Assembly: GCA_022447925.1 (NCBI GenBank)
Contig: JAKUTS010000007.1
Span: 13,023-77,022, forward strand
Reading direction: 5' to 3'
Length of the DNA stretch: 64,000 bases
Source of the DNA: SAR202 cluster bacterium
Lineage (GTDB): Bacteria; Chloroflexota; Dehalococcoidia; Lucifugimonadales; UBA2962
Position numbers and translations under genes: made by a program
Shown: one piece after another, positions 1 to 8,929 of the stretch
Position numbering within the stretch: the stretch's first letter is position 1
How the letters are laid out: each line of letters starts with the position of its first letter
Notes under the pieces: model-generated
The model's input: only the letters and a program-made list of their open reading frames with translations
The model's database searches: none
Told to the model about the DNA's origin: nothing

Positions 1-444
1 ATCCCATGGGTTGTTGGTTCTTCCGAATACTCTATTATCAGTTTCCCACCAAAGTGTGAATTCTGGTGTGTTTGTTTTACCGAGTAGTATCCCACCAGCG
101 TTTTTTAATCTTTCTGCAACTGGGGCATTTTCTGTGGCCTTTAATTTTGATGTAAGTAAAGAACCACTTGAAGTCCTGTAACCTTCAACATTTATACTGT
201 CTTTGATCGTGTATGGCACCCCATGAAGTGGACCAATTTCACATCCACTGTTATATAAAGCATTTTCTGCTTCCTTGGCTCTATCGATCGCATCAGCTGC
301 GAATTCAACTATAGAATTTAAGGAAGGGTTTAATCGATCAATTTGATCCAGGTGAGATTGTATTAGTTCAACAGGAGAAATTTCTTTGTTTGCTACCTTT
401 GATGCCATGTCAGTAGCATCTAGCTTGTTTAATAAATCCTCCAT
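1..444 (-). CDS. Amidase-signature family protein, N-terminal part (cut by window edge)
   Basis: Hydrolase of the amidase-signature family (amidases, or the GatA subunit of the tRNA amidotransferase). Only the first 148 residues are inside the window. The segment GVPYTIKDSINVEGY near residues 75-90 carries the catalytic Lys region of the Ser-cisSer-Lys triad. The Gly/Ser-rich loop with the two Ser residues lies beyond the edge. The start ATG (444-442) follows a strong TTTGGAGGTG ribosome binding site. It is transcribed away from a peptide-type permease pair. Nothing visible separates a catabolic amidase from GatA. The lack of gatC or gatB next to the start slightly favours a stand-alone amidase. 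Confidence 0.88.
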   Translation of the reverse strand, partial: MEDLLNKLDATDMASKVANKEISPVELIQSHLDQIDRLNPSLNSIVEFAADAIDRAKEAENALYNSGCEIGPLHGVPYTIKDSINVEGYRTSSGSLLTSKLKATENAPVAERLKNAGGILLGKTNTPEFTLWWETDNRVFGRTNNPWD

Positions 445-903
445 TTGTTAAACACCTCCAAAGTTAGTGTAAAGGCCTGTTCACTATCCCAGATAAGCCC
501 ACTGGATTCAAGTTTGCGCTATAGTACACCCGCCGATGCCGCGCTGCAATATGTCCGAACAGAAATAAAATAAAAGCAATCAAGCGAATGGTCCAAATTA
601 ACATGTAAAGATAAGACAGAATTATTAAATGGGTATCCATATTATTTAATCAGGTGATCTCTTGTCGTTATCACTCGAAGGTAAAATTAATCTAATTAAA
701 TCGTCTATTGTGGTCAATAGACTATGATATTTGTGCTAGCCGGGTATAAGTTAGTAATTTCATTTAAACCTAATTAGGTATACATGGGGGTTGACACCCA
801 TTAAAAGGGTATGTAAATTACCTGCACGCCGGTGACACCGTTTTGGTTGTTTAACGAAATTTAAAGGTGCTGTTGGTAGTCTTATGTATTTTTGGAGGTT
901 GAC
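445..903. other. Divergent intergenic region with inverted repeats
   Basis: This is a 459-base gap between the divergent amidase and permease genes, with no convincing ORF. It contains a perfect 8-bp stem with a 4-base loop at 703-722 (GTCTATTG / CAATAGAC), not followed by a T run. It also contains an 11-base palindrome CGGTGACACCG at 830-840, just downstream of a promoter-like sequence. Either could be an operator, but nothing in the window confirms this. Confidence 0.5.
791..819 (+). promoter_or_regulatory. Putative sigma70-type promoter of the first permease operon
   Basis: A perfect TTGACA at 791-796 is followed after 17 bases by TAAATT at 814-819 (4 of 6 matches to TATAAT). The spacer contains an imperfect ACCC...GGGT repeat. 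The palindrome CGGTGACACCG starts about 10 bases downstream, overlapping the expected transcription start, a position suitable for a repressor site. In AT-rich DNA such matches occur by chance. Confidence 0.4.
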
Positions 904-1845
904 GTGCAGAGGTACTTAGTACAGCGCATTCTATCTTCTATACCTGTTCTTTTCATTTTAGCGGTCATAGTGTTCGCAGTGTTAAGAGTTTCTGGTGGTG
1001 ATCCTGCCGCAATAATTGCAGGCAAGGATGCTCCGCAGTGGCAGATTGAAGCTATTCGTAATGACTTAGGATTGAATAAGCCGGTATATTTTCAGTTAGG
1101 AGTTTACTTAGGAGATGTCCTCCAAGGTGATCTCGGAGAATCTATTAACTCCAAAAAGCCAGTCGTAACTTTAATAAAGGAACGAATTGTTCCTACTTTG
1201 TCTTTGGCAATTATGACAGAGATATTGACGCTACCTATATCCATTCCTTTGGGAGTTCTAGCCGCGTGGAAAGCAAACACATGGGTTGATAGGAGCATAT
1301 TAATATTTAGCACCTTGGGATTTTCTATTCCGATATTTTTCCTAGGATTCCTTTTGATAAAGGCTTTTGCCTTGGAGTTGCCTTGGTTCCCAGCGGCAGG
1401 ATACGTGCCTCCGGAAGAACATTTTGGCAAATTCCTGCATCGAATAATACTGCCGAGTTTATGTACAGCAATCCTGTTCTGGGCGTTTTTAGTTCGAATG
1501 ACTAGAGCAACAATGATTGAAGTTTTGCGAGAGGATTATATTCGTACGGCTCGGGCTAAAGGCTTAGCTGAAGGCGGAGTTTTAATCACTCATGCGTTGA
1601 AAAACGCTGCGCTACCAATAGCAACAGTTATAGGTTGGGGTATAGCTGAGTTGTTTGCTGGAATCGTTGTTACTGAACAGGTATTTGCCATTCCAGGCAT
1701 GGGTAGATTAATTGTTGACTCGATTGTTCGTAGAGATTACCCAGTAATTCAGGGTTGTATGTTGACTATCGCAGTCCTACAGGTCATTGTGAACCTGTTG
1801 ACTGACATGTCATATGCACTCTTTGACCCAAGGATTAAATACTAA
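904..1845 (+). CDS. Peptide-type ABC transporter permease (DppB/OppB-like)
   Basis: Inner-membrane permease of the peptide/nickel (DppB) family. The N-terminus has the family form QRYLVQRILSSIPVL leading into a first membrane helix. The cytoplasmic EAA loop is visible as DYIRTARAKGLAE near residue 210, and the C-terminus ends in the typical FDPRIKY. An earlier in-frame TTG at 892 lies just before and reads through GGAGG (894-898). The GTG at 904, five bases after that ribosome binding site, is the better start (313 residues). The stop overlaps the next start by one base (TAATG). No ATPase or binding-protein gene is beside it, so partners must be elsewhere. Substrate is unknown. Confidence 0.93.
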   Translation: MQRYLVQRILSSIPVLFILAVIVFAVLRVSGGDPAAIIAGKDAPQWQIEAIRNDLGLNKPVYFQLGVYLGDVLQGDLGESINSKKPVVTLIKERIVPTLSLAIMTEILTLPISIPLGVLAAWKANTWVDRSILIFSTLGFSIPIFFLGFLLIKAFALELPWFPAAGYVPPEEHFGKFLHRIILPSLCTAILFWAFLVRMTRATMIEVLREDYIRTARAKGLAEGGVLITHALKNAALPIATVIGWGIAELFAGIVVTEQVFAIPGMGRLIVDSIVRRDYPVIQGCMLTIAVLQVIVNLLTDMSYALFDPRIKY

Positions 1846-2759
1846 TGCAAGAACAAATGAAAAATACATTAAGTGTAGTCCAACCTGTAATTGATCAGGT
1901 TAAGAAACAATGGGGACCATTCTTAGTAAAATTAGAATGGACAAAACGTAGACACCCAATGTTGTTGGTGGGAATAGGGATTCTAATTTTAATGGCACTT
2001 TTGGCTATATTCGCTCCATATTTATGGACGATGGATCCAACAGCAGTTGATCCACCTAATAGACTTAAAGAGCCAGGTTCAGACTGGTGGTTTGGAACTG
2101 ACTTTGTCGGACGCGATGTTTGGTCAAGAACTATTTATGGAACAAGAGTTTCATTAGCAGTAGGATTTGCAGTTGGAGCATTGTCCGCTGTGACTGCTGC
2201 GTTTTTTGGGCTTTTAGCAGGATACTTTAATACTTTCGACCTAATAATAATGAGAATTATGGATGCAATTATGTCCATACCTCATATCTTATTAGCTATC
2301 GCGTTGGTGTCGATGGTTGGAGGGAGCGTTCCTATAGTAATCTTCGCTATATGGTTCGTAACTTTCCCAAGGGCAGTTAGGGTGGTGAGATCATCGGTAC
2401 TAAGTTTGCGTGAAGAGGTCTATGTTGAAGCTGCTAGAGCTATTGGAGCAAAAACGCCTCGAATTTTATGGTTTCATGTATTGCCTGGTACTATAGCACC
2501 GTTGATGGTGACCGGAACATTGATCATAGCCGGTTCAATTCTAACCGAAGCTATTCTTAGCTTCCTTGGAGCGGGAATTGATCCTGAAACACCAGCTTGG
2601 GGCTCAATGATGGCTGACGGTAGAAGGACCATCTCTCAGGCAATGTGGGTTGTTGGTATACCAGGTGGTTTCTTAACTCTCACGGTCCTTGGTATCAATA
2701 TGATTGGAGACAACTTAAGGGATATATTAGATCCGAAATTGTCTCGATCAGGAACTTAG
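1845..2759 (+). CDS. Peptide-type ABC transporter permease (DppC/OppC-like)
   Basis: Second membrane subunit of the DppBC-type pair, 304 residues. It has an N-terminal cytoplasmic segment, a first helix near residues 38-60, then the family motif WWFGTDFVGRDVWSR. The EAA loop (YVEAARAIGAKTPRI) sits near residue 190, and the C-terminus has the usual GDNLRDILDPKL. The start overlaps the stop of the upstream permease, so the two are translationally coupled. A strong terminator follows directly, so the operon contains only these two genes. A closely similar pair lies at 21.4-23.2 kb on the other strand. Confidence 0.93.
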   Translation: MQEQMKNTLSVVQPVIDQVKKQWGPFLVKLEWTKRRHPMLLVGIGILILMALLAIFAPYLWTMDPTAVDPPNRLKEPGSDWWFGTDFVGRDVWSRTIYGTRVSLAVGFAVGALSAVTAAFFGLLAGYFNTFDLIIMRIMDAIMSIPHILLAIALVSMVGGSVPIVIFAIWFVTFPRAVRVVRSSVLSLREEVYVEAARAIGAKTPRILWFHVLPGTIAPLMVTGTLIIAGSILTEAILSFLGAGIDPETPAWGSMMADGRRTISQAMWVVGIPGGFLTLTVLGINMIGDNLRDILDPKLSRSGT

Positions 2760-2780
2760 AGCATATAATCTGATAAATTA

Positions 2781-2817
2781 ATAGGCCTGAGCAATGTGCT
2801 CGGGCCTATTTTTTTTT
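2781..2817 (+). terminator. Rho-independent terminator after the permease pair
   Basis: A 13-bp stem (2781-2793 with 2797-2809, one G-T pair) closes a 3-base loop and runs into eight T residues. It ends the dppBC-like operon before the lipoprotein gene. Confidence 0.92.
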
Positions 2818-2846
2818 AGCAAAGTTAGCAACAGTATAGATGGTTA

Positions 2847-5162
2847 ATGATTAGTATTCTAAACAATTTAAAGCATGTGAAGTATATTTCACTTAATACT
2901 ATTATCTTAGTTATCCTTGTCTTAATAGGAGCATATGGTTGTACCGAAGAGTTAAGCATAGATGAAAAATCTGAGATAGGGTCGCAAGTTGAGATCAGTA
3001 TTACCCCGCAAATTGTCTGCGTTCAAGGAGTATGTATTGATAGTGTGACTGGCGAGATGATTGAAGGGGAAATGAACGATCGTATTGATTCTACGCTTGT
3101 CGAATCTTGGGGAGAATCCATAAGAAACGTCGTTATTCGCGGAGAAGCTGCAAGACAGTCTCCTTCAGATTTAGGACAGAACGAAAAAGAAGTAATAATT
3201 CCATTTTCTAACATAGCGGAAAAGGTTTTAGGTTCTGATTGGAGATTATGGAATGATAGACCTGGTATTGTTGTTTTTGACTTTGATCGTGATGATGATC
3301 ATGACCTCTATTTCACATCACAAGCACAGAAACCCAACATACTGCTTAGAAATGACGGGAACAATACTTTTACAGATGTAACCGAGTATGCGGGAGTCAG
3401 CTTAATTAATAGTCATAGCACTGGTGCCATGGCATGTGATGTCAATAATGACGGGTTTCAAGATTTGTATGTTGGGGCCTGGGGAGATCCAATGGATGAA
3501 TTAGATTTTCGTTCAGCCGATGGGATCAAAGGAAGCGCGGATTCTTTGTTTATAAATGATAAGGACGGTACTTTTACAAATGTCACTGAAAACGCTTTTG
3601 GGGATTATGTAAATATTAGATCGGCTACTTCTATTTCGTGCGCAGACGTAAATTTAGACGGTTATTTAGATATCTTTGTTGGTAATCTTATGGCCCAAGA
3701 GTTCCGAACTTTTTCAGGTGCCAATCATCCGGGTCACTATGACGTTTTATATATAAATAACCAAGATTTGACTTTCACAGAAATTGCGGAGTCTGCGGGT
3801 GTGAGAGGGTCTGAGATCGTTATGCGTGACTTCAACAGCAAGCCTATCTTGTTCGAAGATCCGTCTAATAACAATTGGTATGAAGGCTGGGATCCTACAT
3901 GGACTGATGATCAGGGCAACCAAATAGGGGAGCCAACTTATCAAACACATAGTTCGATGTTTTTTGATTACGATGATGATTCTGATCCTGACCTATTTAT
4001 TGCTAGTGATGGAGATATATTTCGCATCTACCGAAATGACACAGATTCTGAGGGTGTTAAATTCACCGAGGTGTCTAGAGCGTTAGGTTTAGATAAAGTT
4101 GGTGCTTGGATGGGGTTTGCTATAGGAGACATTGATTCAGATGCAGATCTTGACGTGTTTGTAACTAACATTGGATACCATCCCAATACCCGTCCACCGA
4201 TGAGAGGACCAAGTGGTTCATGTGAATATCATCAGAGGTTCATTTGGGGTACTTGTCTCCACTATTTACTTAGAAATGATGGCACCATGGAAATTGAAGG
4301 AGTTGGCACTGTTGGTCTGTTTAAAGATGTTGCTGCTTCTACAGTAGTTGTACCAAGCCCTTATATGCCACCCGATTCCTTGGAAATTGCAAAAATTAAC
4401 TCGTTGCAAAACGTTCCCACTGGTTTACAATCTTATGATTTCGGCTTTGGGTCAACTTTTTTTGATATGGATAATGACGGAGACCAGGATTTATATTGGC
4501 TTGGGTCAACAGTTGCCTCTGGACAGGGACCTGGAGGAGAGGCATTCCAAGGGGCAGGTAGGCTTTTAATGGGTGACGGTGCTGGTAATTTTGAGGACGT
4601 TACGGTTCGAGCTCAGGTTTTGGATATTATAGGAGTGAATTACAGAGACCTAGACGACCCAGACTCAATATATTCAATGAAAGCCAGAAAAATATCTTCT
4701 AGGTTTCATGAAAACGGTAAAGGATTAGCTCATGGAGATATTAATAACGATGGATATGTTGATTTAATAGGTACCAACAGTAGTGGCCCAATTTGGGAGG
4801 GCACAGAAAGTTCAATTATGGAGAGCCCTGGTCCTGTATTCGTTTGGCTTAACGGAGGAGGCGATAACAATTGGATAAAGCTATTATTACGTGGGAGGAT
4901 GGCCATCGATGGTACGGGTAGTAATGCCGATGGAATTGGAGCTAGGGTGTATATCCGAACGATAATAGAAGGTGAAGAATTGATTCAAGTCCAAGAAGTT
5001 AGAGCGGGATCGAGTTATATATCTATGGATAGCATAGATTTAGAGTTTGGAATTGGTAAAGCTGAATTAGTTAACGAGCTCGTTGTATACTGGCCGAATG
5101 GGACAATTCAAATAATGAAAAACTTAGCAATAAACAAGTTACACAAAATAATAGAACCATGA
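2847..5162 (+). CDS. Secreted lipoprotein with FG-GAP/VCBS repeats and C-terminal ASPIC/UnbV domain
   Basis: Large exported protein (771 residues) of the CRTAC/ASPIC type. A hydrophobic segment at residues 14-30 precedes Cys32 in a weak lipobox (GAYGC), suggesting a lipid anchor. At least seven calcium-binding D-x-D-x-D loops are visible, such as DFDRDDDHDLY, DVNNDGFQDLY, DVNLDGYLDIF, DIDSDADLDVF, DMDNDGDQDLY and DINNDGYVDLI. They are typical of FG-GAP repeats forming a beta-propeller. The last ~110 residues (GIGARVYIRT ... RAGSSYISMDS ... VVYWPNGTIQ) match the ASPIC/UnbV domain. The family is linked to surface binding, but no enzymatic role is established here. It sits after a terminator and is probably its own unit. 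Confidence 0.88.
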   Translation: MISILNNLKHVKYISLNTIILVILVLIGAYGCTEELSIDEKSEIGSQVEISITPQIVCVQGVCIDSVTGEMIEGEMNDRIDSTLVESWGESIRNVVIRGEAARQSPSDLGQNEKEVIIPFSNIAEKVLGSDWRLWNDRPGIVVFDFDRDDDHDLYFTSQAQKPNILLRNDGNNTFTDVTEYAGVSLINSHSTGAMACDVNNDGFQDLYVGAWGDPMDELDFRSADGIKGSADSLFINDKDGTFTNVTENAFGDYVNIRSATSISCADVNLDGYLDIFVGNLMAQEFRTFSGANHPGHYDVLYINNQDLTFTEIAESAGVRGSEIVMRDFNSKPILFEDPSNNNWYEGWDPTWTDDQGNQIGEPTYQTHSSMFFDYDDDSDPDLFIASDGDIFRIYRNDTDSEGVKFTEVSRALGLDKVGAWMGFAIGDIDSDADLDVFVTNIGYHPNTRPPMRGPSGSCEYHQRFIWGTCLHYLLRNDGTMEIEGVGTVGLFKDVAASTVVVPSPYMPPDSLEIAKINSLQNVPTGLQSYDFGFGSTFFDMDNDGDQDLYWLGSTVASGQGPGGEAFQGAGRLLMGDGAGNFEDVTVRAQVLDIIGVNYRDLDDPDSIYSMKARKISSRFHENGKGLAHGDINNDGYVDLIGTNSSGPIWEGTESSIMESPGPVFVWLNGGGDNNWIKLLLRGRMAIDGTGSNADGIGARVYIRTIIEGEELIQVQEVRAGSSYISMDSIDLEFGIGKAELVNELVVYWPNGTIQIMKNLAINKLHKIIEP

Positions 5163-5237
5163 CATATTATGTCGATGTAATGAATTAACTGTATCGCATA
5201 TTTTCGTTAAAGGAGAGATACCGACTAAAGGGCAGGC

Positions 5238-6791
5238 ATGAGTAGTAAAACACGAGTTGTAATTGTAGGTGCAGGTCATAACGGTTTAGTGGCTGCCGGC
5301 TATCTTGCCAGAGCTGGATTAAATGTCAAAGTGCTGGAAAGACGTAACGTAATTGGTGGCGCAGCGGTAACTGAGGAATGGTTTCCTGGATACAAGATCT
5401 CGACATGTTCATATGTTTGCCACATTTTGCAGAAAAAAGTCATCGACGATTTACAGTTGCGTAAGTACGGCTTCCATGTTTACCCTATTGATCCCGGGCG
5501 GATCCACCCTTTTCCAAATGGGAAAATCATTAAATTATGGCATGATGATGAAAGGACATCGGAGAATATACGTCTCATATCATCACACGATGCTGACGCA
5601 TGGCTAGACTGGGCAGATTTTTGGCACCGAGCAGTGCGTATACTCAGCGACTATTACTTGACGCCTCCACCCTCTATGGAACAACTCACCGAAAGATTTC
5701 GAGCAGAAAATGAAGAGGAGCTTCTGGAAACGCTTCTGACCGTTCCTCTTAAATATATTATTAATCATTATTTTGAATCCGACGAAGTCAAAGCCATTGT
5801 AAGTACTGGTGCGTTCGATATGGGAGACATAAGTGCTCCAGGCAGTGCCTATATCACTGCGCTTTACAGATACAGTGCATACCGAGAAGACACTGAAAAT
5901 TACGGAATAGTTCGTGGAGGCATGGGTGGAATTACTCAATCTATGGCAAAATCTGCACAAGCTCATGGAGCGTCTATAAAAACGGATGCTGAAGTGAAAC
6001 TTATTTTAACAGATAACCACGAGGTTACCGGAGTTGAACTTGTAAACGGCGAGGTGTTTGAGGCCGATATCGTTATGTCGAATGCTGACCCAAAACGGAC
6101 CTTCCTTAAGTTGCTAGATCGTAAAGACGTAGGATCCAATTTTCTCGGTGACATCAAATCGTTGAAAACGGATTCGGCTTCAGCTAAATTCCTTTGCTCT
6201 ATGAAGGAATTGCCTGATTTCTCAGCATATCTCGGTTTGGAATACGATCCTAAAAATTTAGCTATGGTCTGTATTTGTCCCTCATTAGAACATTCCCAGA
6301 AAAGTTGGATTGATTCCAAGAACGGCATCGTAAGTAATACCCCCATAATCCAGGTGCAAATTCCATCCGTATATGACAAAACTGTGGCTCCTGAAGGTCA
6401 TCACGTATTATCGATGTGGGTTTACTTTGTTCCTTCACACGTTAAAGATGGTTCTTGGGCTGATGTTAAACAAGAGTTTGGGGAATGGCTTATTACAGAG
6501 GTATGTAAGTATGCTCCTAATTTCAGGGATGCAATCATAGACTGGACCGTGTTAACTCCTGAAGACATTGAAGACCGGATAGGGCTTACAGATGGTAACA
6601 TAAGGCACCTTGACATGGTGCCACAACAAATGATGTCTAAACGACCTCTATCAGGATGGTCAGACTACCAAACCCCTGTAAAGGGATTGTATCTTTGTGG
6701 ATCAGGTACTCACCTAGGAGGAGAAGTAACCGGTGCTCCTGGGCACAACTCTGCTCACGTTGTATTGGAAAAACTGGGTTTAGTCGTGTAA
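5238..6791 (+). CDS. FAD-dependent oxidoreductase, phytoene-desaturase/PYROXD2-like
   Basis: Flavoprotein of 517 residues in the NAD(P)/FAD amine-oxidase-like superfamily. The dinucleotide-binding motif VIVGAGHNGLVAAGYLARAG is at residues 8-27, followed by the ERR acidic/basic turn and GGAAVTEEWFPGY, the second FAD contact. The C-terminal FAD motif reads GLYLCGSGTHLGGEVTGAPG near residues 482-501. The substrate cannot be read from sequence. Carotenoid desaturation is unlikely because no carotenoid gene is nearby. It is followed by a Gfo/Idh/MocA dehydrogenase and an enolase-superfamily enzyme on the same strand, which points to catabolism of an oxidised organic compound. Confidence 0.88.
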   Translation: MSSKTRVVIVGAGHNGLVAAGYLARAGLNVKVLERRNVIGGAAVTEEWFPGYKISTCSYVCHILQKKVIDDLQLRKYGFHVYPIDPGRIHPFPNGKIIKLWHDDERTSENIRLISSHDADAWLDWADFWHRAVRILSDYYLTPPPSMEQLTERFRAENEEELLETLLTVPLKYIINHYFESDEVKAIVSTGAFDMGDISAPGSAYITALYRYSAYREDTENYGIVRGGMGGITQSMAKSAQAHGASIKTDAEVKLILTDNHEVTGVELVNGEVFEADIVMSNADPKRTFLKLLDRKDVGSNFLGDIKSLKTDSASAKFLCSMKELPDFSAYLGLEYDPKNLAMVCICPSLEHSQKSWIDSKNGIVSNTPIIQVQIPSVYDKTVAPEGHHVLSMWVYFVPSHVKDGSWADVKQEFGEWLITEVCKYAPNFRDAIIDWTVLTPEDIEDRIGLTDGNIRHLDMVPQQMMSKRPLSGWSDYQTPVKGLYLCGSGTHLGGEVTGAPGHNSAHVVLEKLGLVV

Positions 6792-6841
6792 ATTGCCTGC
6801 TATAAATGTTATTTAAACTCGTGCATTATTAAAGGAAAACA

Positions 6842-7846
6842 ATGGGTATAAAGATTGGTTTAATAGGATGTGGGGGACATGGGCGACAGAGACTTTCAAA
6901 GATACTGCGTAACATGGAAGATCTATTAATTCTCGTTGCATGTTCAGATACTGACATGTCTTCTGCTAAAGCGACGGCATCGGAGGATGGATATTTAAAG
7001 GCATATGACAATTATATAAATATGCTCGAAAAAGAGGATCTCGACGCTGTTGTAATTGCATTACCTCATGATCTGCTAAAGTCAGCCACAATATCTAGTC
7101 TACAAGCTGGAGTGGAAGTGTTTGTCGAAAAACCTGCTGGTGTTAATTCCAATGAAATAATAGAAATTATAGAAACGGAAAATAAAGCAAACAAAAGCGT
7201 GATGGTCGGGTACTGTATGAGATATAACCCCGCGCGCCAACACTTGAAAGGGTTATTGAACAAAGAATCTGTAGGGGGAATAATCCAGATTCATGGACAT
7301 AAATCTGGTAGCCAACTAGATTCTTGGAATGCTCGTATGGAACATGGAGGAGGCCAACTTAGATGGCATGGTGTTCATATCGTTGATCAGATTTTATGGA
7401 TTATGGGTGATGTTATGCCGTCTAACGTGTATTGTGAAACACGCTGGGATGCACAACTAGGATCAGATCAAGACTCTGCATTCAATATTATGTTTGATAA
7501 TGGTATTAGTGCATCCGTAACAGTTAGTTCTAGGACTCAACAGATTTTTGATGTTTTAGATGTGTATGGTACGAACGGTAGGATAAGGTCAGAGTGGCCA
7601 TCTGAGATTATAGAGGTTCAAAGTAGTATCTTGTCCGAATACCACAACGCACAAAGAATCGTTCCGGATTCTCCAGACTACATGGAAATGTATACGATAC
7701 AAATGAGAGATTGGGTAGATTCAATCATCAATGGAACGAAGGTACCCATAGGAACCATGGATGCTTTAAAAGTTTACAAAATAATAGATGCTGCCTATAA
7801 GTCGGCTCAGTCAGGCACATCAATAAATATAACAGGATTAAACTGA
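6842..7846 (+). CDS. Gfo/Idh/MocA family NAD(P)-dependent dehydrogenase
   Basis: Predicted sugar- or inositol-type dehydrogenase of 334 residues. The Rossmann motif GLIGCGGHGRQRL is at residues 5-17. The conserved family motif EKPAG, whose Lys is near the nicotinamide, is near residue 97. A substrate-domain His motif (GGGQLRWHGVHIVDQ) is near residues 176-190. It is directly followed, with no gap, by the enolase-superfamily gene, so both should be co-translated. This pairing of a Gfo/Idh oxidoreductase with an acid-sugar dehydratase-type enzyme is common in carbohydrate catabolism. The actual substrate is not identifiable. Confidence 0.9.
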   Translation: MGIKIGLIGCGGHGRQRLSKILRNMEDLLILVACSDTDMSSAKATASEDGYLKAYDNYINMLEKEDLDAVVIALPHDLLKSATISSLQAGVEVFVEKPAGVNSNEIIEIIETENKANKSVMVGYCMRYNPARQHLKGLLNKESVGGIIQIHGHKSGSQLDSWNARMEHGGGQLRWHGVHIVDQILWIMGDVMPSNVYCETRWDAQLGSDQDSAFNIMFDNGISASVTVSSRTQQIFDVLDVYGTNGRIRSEWPSEIIEVQSSILSEYHNAQRIVPDSPDYMEMYTIQMRDWVDSIINGTKVPIGTMDALKVYKIIDAAYKSAQSGTSINITGLN

Positions 7847-8929
7847 ATGATTATTACTAATGTTAAAACCACACCTCTGAAAACAGGTGCTTTAATCGTC
7901 GAAATTGAAACAGATGAGGGAATAAAAGGTTTAGGTGAATGTTATATCGTTGATCCAATTGTCACAAAAACTTTTATTGATCAGAAATTGACTCCACTAA
8001 TCAAAGGTAAAGACCCCACAAATGTTGTTTCTCTATGGGATGAAATGTTTTATAGTACGACCCGTTTCGGACCGATGGGTTTACAGACATCTGCCATTGG
8101 AGCGTTAGATATCGCTTTGTGGGATATCGCCAGTAGAGCTGTTGGATTGCCTCTATATAAATTCCTCGGCGGAGCTGCCAAAACCAATATACAACTATAT
8201 ATTAGTCAAGGGATGGGTAGATTAAAAGAGCCATTAGAAATGAGATCTGAAATGGAAAAAGCACTTGAGGACGGTTATCGGGCTTTCAAGATTCGCATGG
8301 ATTGGGATTCACATCGTCTCGACAGAGATCCGAAAAAAGACATGTTGCGTTTTGAGGTTTGCAGAAATTTTCTCCCTGAAGATATTCCATTAAGTTTCGA
8401 TGCAAATAACGGATACTCTAGTTCCGTTGCAATAATGCAGGGCAGGGTATTAGAGGACATGGGAGCGGCACATTTCGAAGAGCCCGTAGCTCAACACGAT
8501 CTGCAAGGTTTAAAAGAGTGTGCAAGAGCCCTAGATATACCGGTGTCTTTTGGAGAGCAACAACACACGCGCTGGCAGTTTAGAGATTTGATAGAGTTAG
8601 GTAATCCAGACATTTTACAACCAGATATAGTGCTCGCTGGAGGTGTAACAGAATCTAGGCGTATATATGATTTGGCGGGTACTTATGGGAAGCTGGTCAT
8701 GCCTCATTGCCCCTCGGCAGGTATTGCTAGCGCGGCTAGTTTACAGCTCTATTCAACTTATTTAACTACTGTAAGGCCTCATGAGTACTCTACAGAATTT
8801 TCGGGACAAGCAAGCGAACTTTTTAAACAGCCATATAAAATCTCCGGGGGTCATGTTGAACTGCCGGACGAACCAGGGCTTGGTCTTGAACTCAACCAGA
8901 AAACCTTACAGACATTGATAGCAGAGTGA
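7847..8929 (+). CDS. Enolase superfamily enzyme (mandelate racemase/muconate lactonizing group)
   Basis: Mg-dependent enzyme of 360 residues that would remove a proton alpha to a carboxylate (dehydratase or racemase). Barrel motifs are in order. AFKIRMD (Lys-x-Arg) is near residue 144. The metal ligands follow: Asp in SFDANNGY, Glu in HFEEPVA and Glu in SFGEQQ. QPDIVLAGGVTE and the His in MPHCPSAGI come last. The KxR plus late His arrangement fits the mandelate-racemase group more than the KxK muconate cycloisomerases. The start ATG directly abuts the upstream stop. The stop overlaps the next start (GTGA). Confidence 0.9.
   Translation: MIITNVKTTPLKTGALIVEIETDEGIKGLGECYIVDPIVTKTFIDQKLTPLIKGKDPTNVVSLWDEMFYSTTRFGPMGLQTSAIGALDIALWDIASRAVGLPLYKFLGGAAKTNIQLYISQGMGRLKEPLEMRSEMEKALEDGYRAFKIRMDWDSHRLDRDPKKDMLRFEVCRNFLPEDIPLSFDANNGYSSSVAIMQGRVLEDMGAAHFEEPVAQHDLQGLKECARALDIPVSFGEQQHTRWQFRDLIELGNPDILQPDIVLAGGVTESRRIYDLAGTYGKLVMPHCPSAGIASAASLQLYSTYLTTVRPHEYSTEFSGQASELFKQPYKISGGHVELPDEPGLGLELNQKTLQTLIAE

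Noticed and set aside
661-730. A 21-codon plus-strand frame from TTG near 663 with AGGTG upstream
   Set aside because: Too short and with no conserved pattern. It includes the 703-722 hairpin, which is a better explanation for the sequence.
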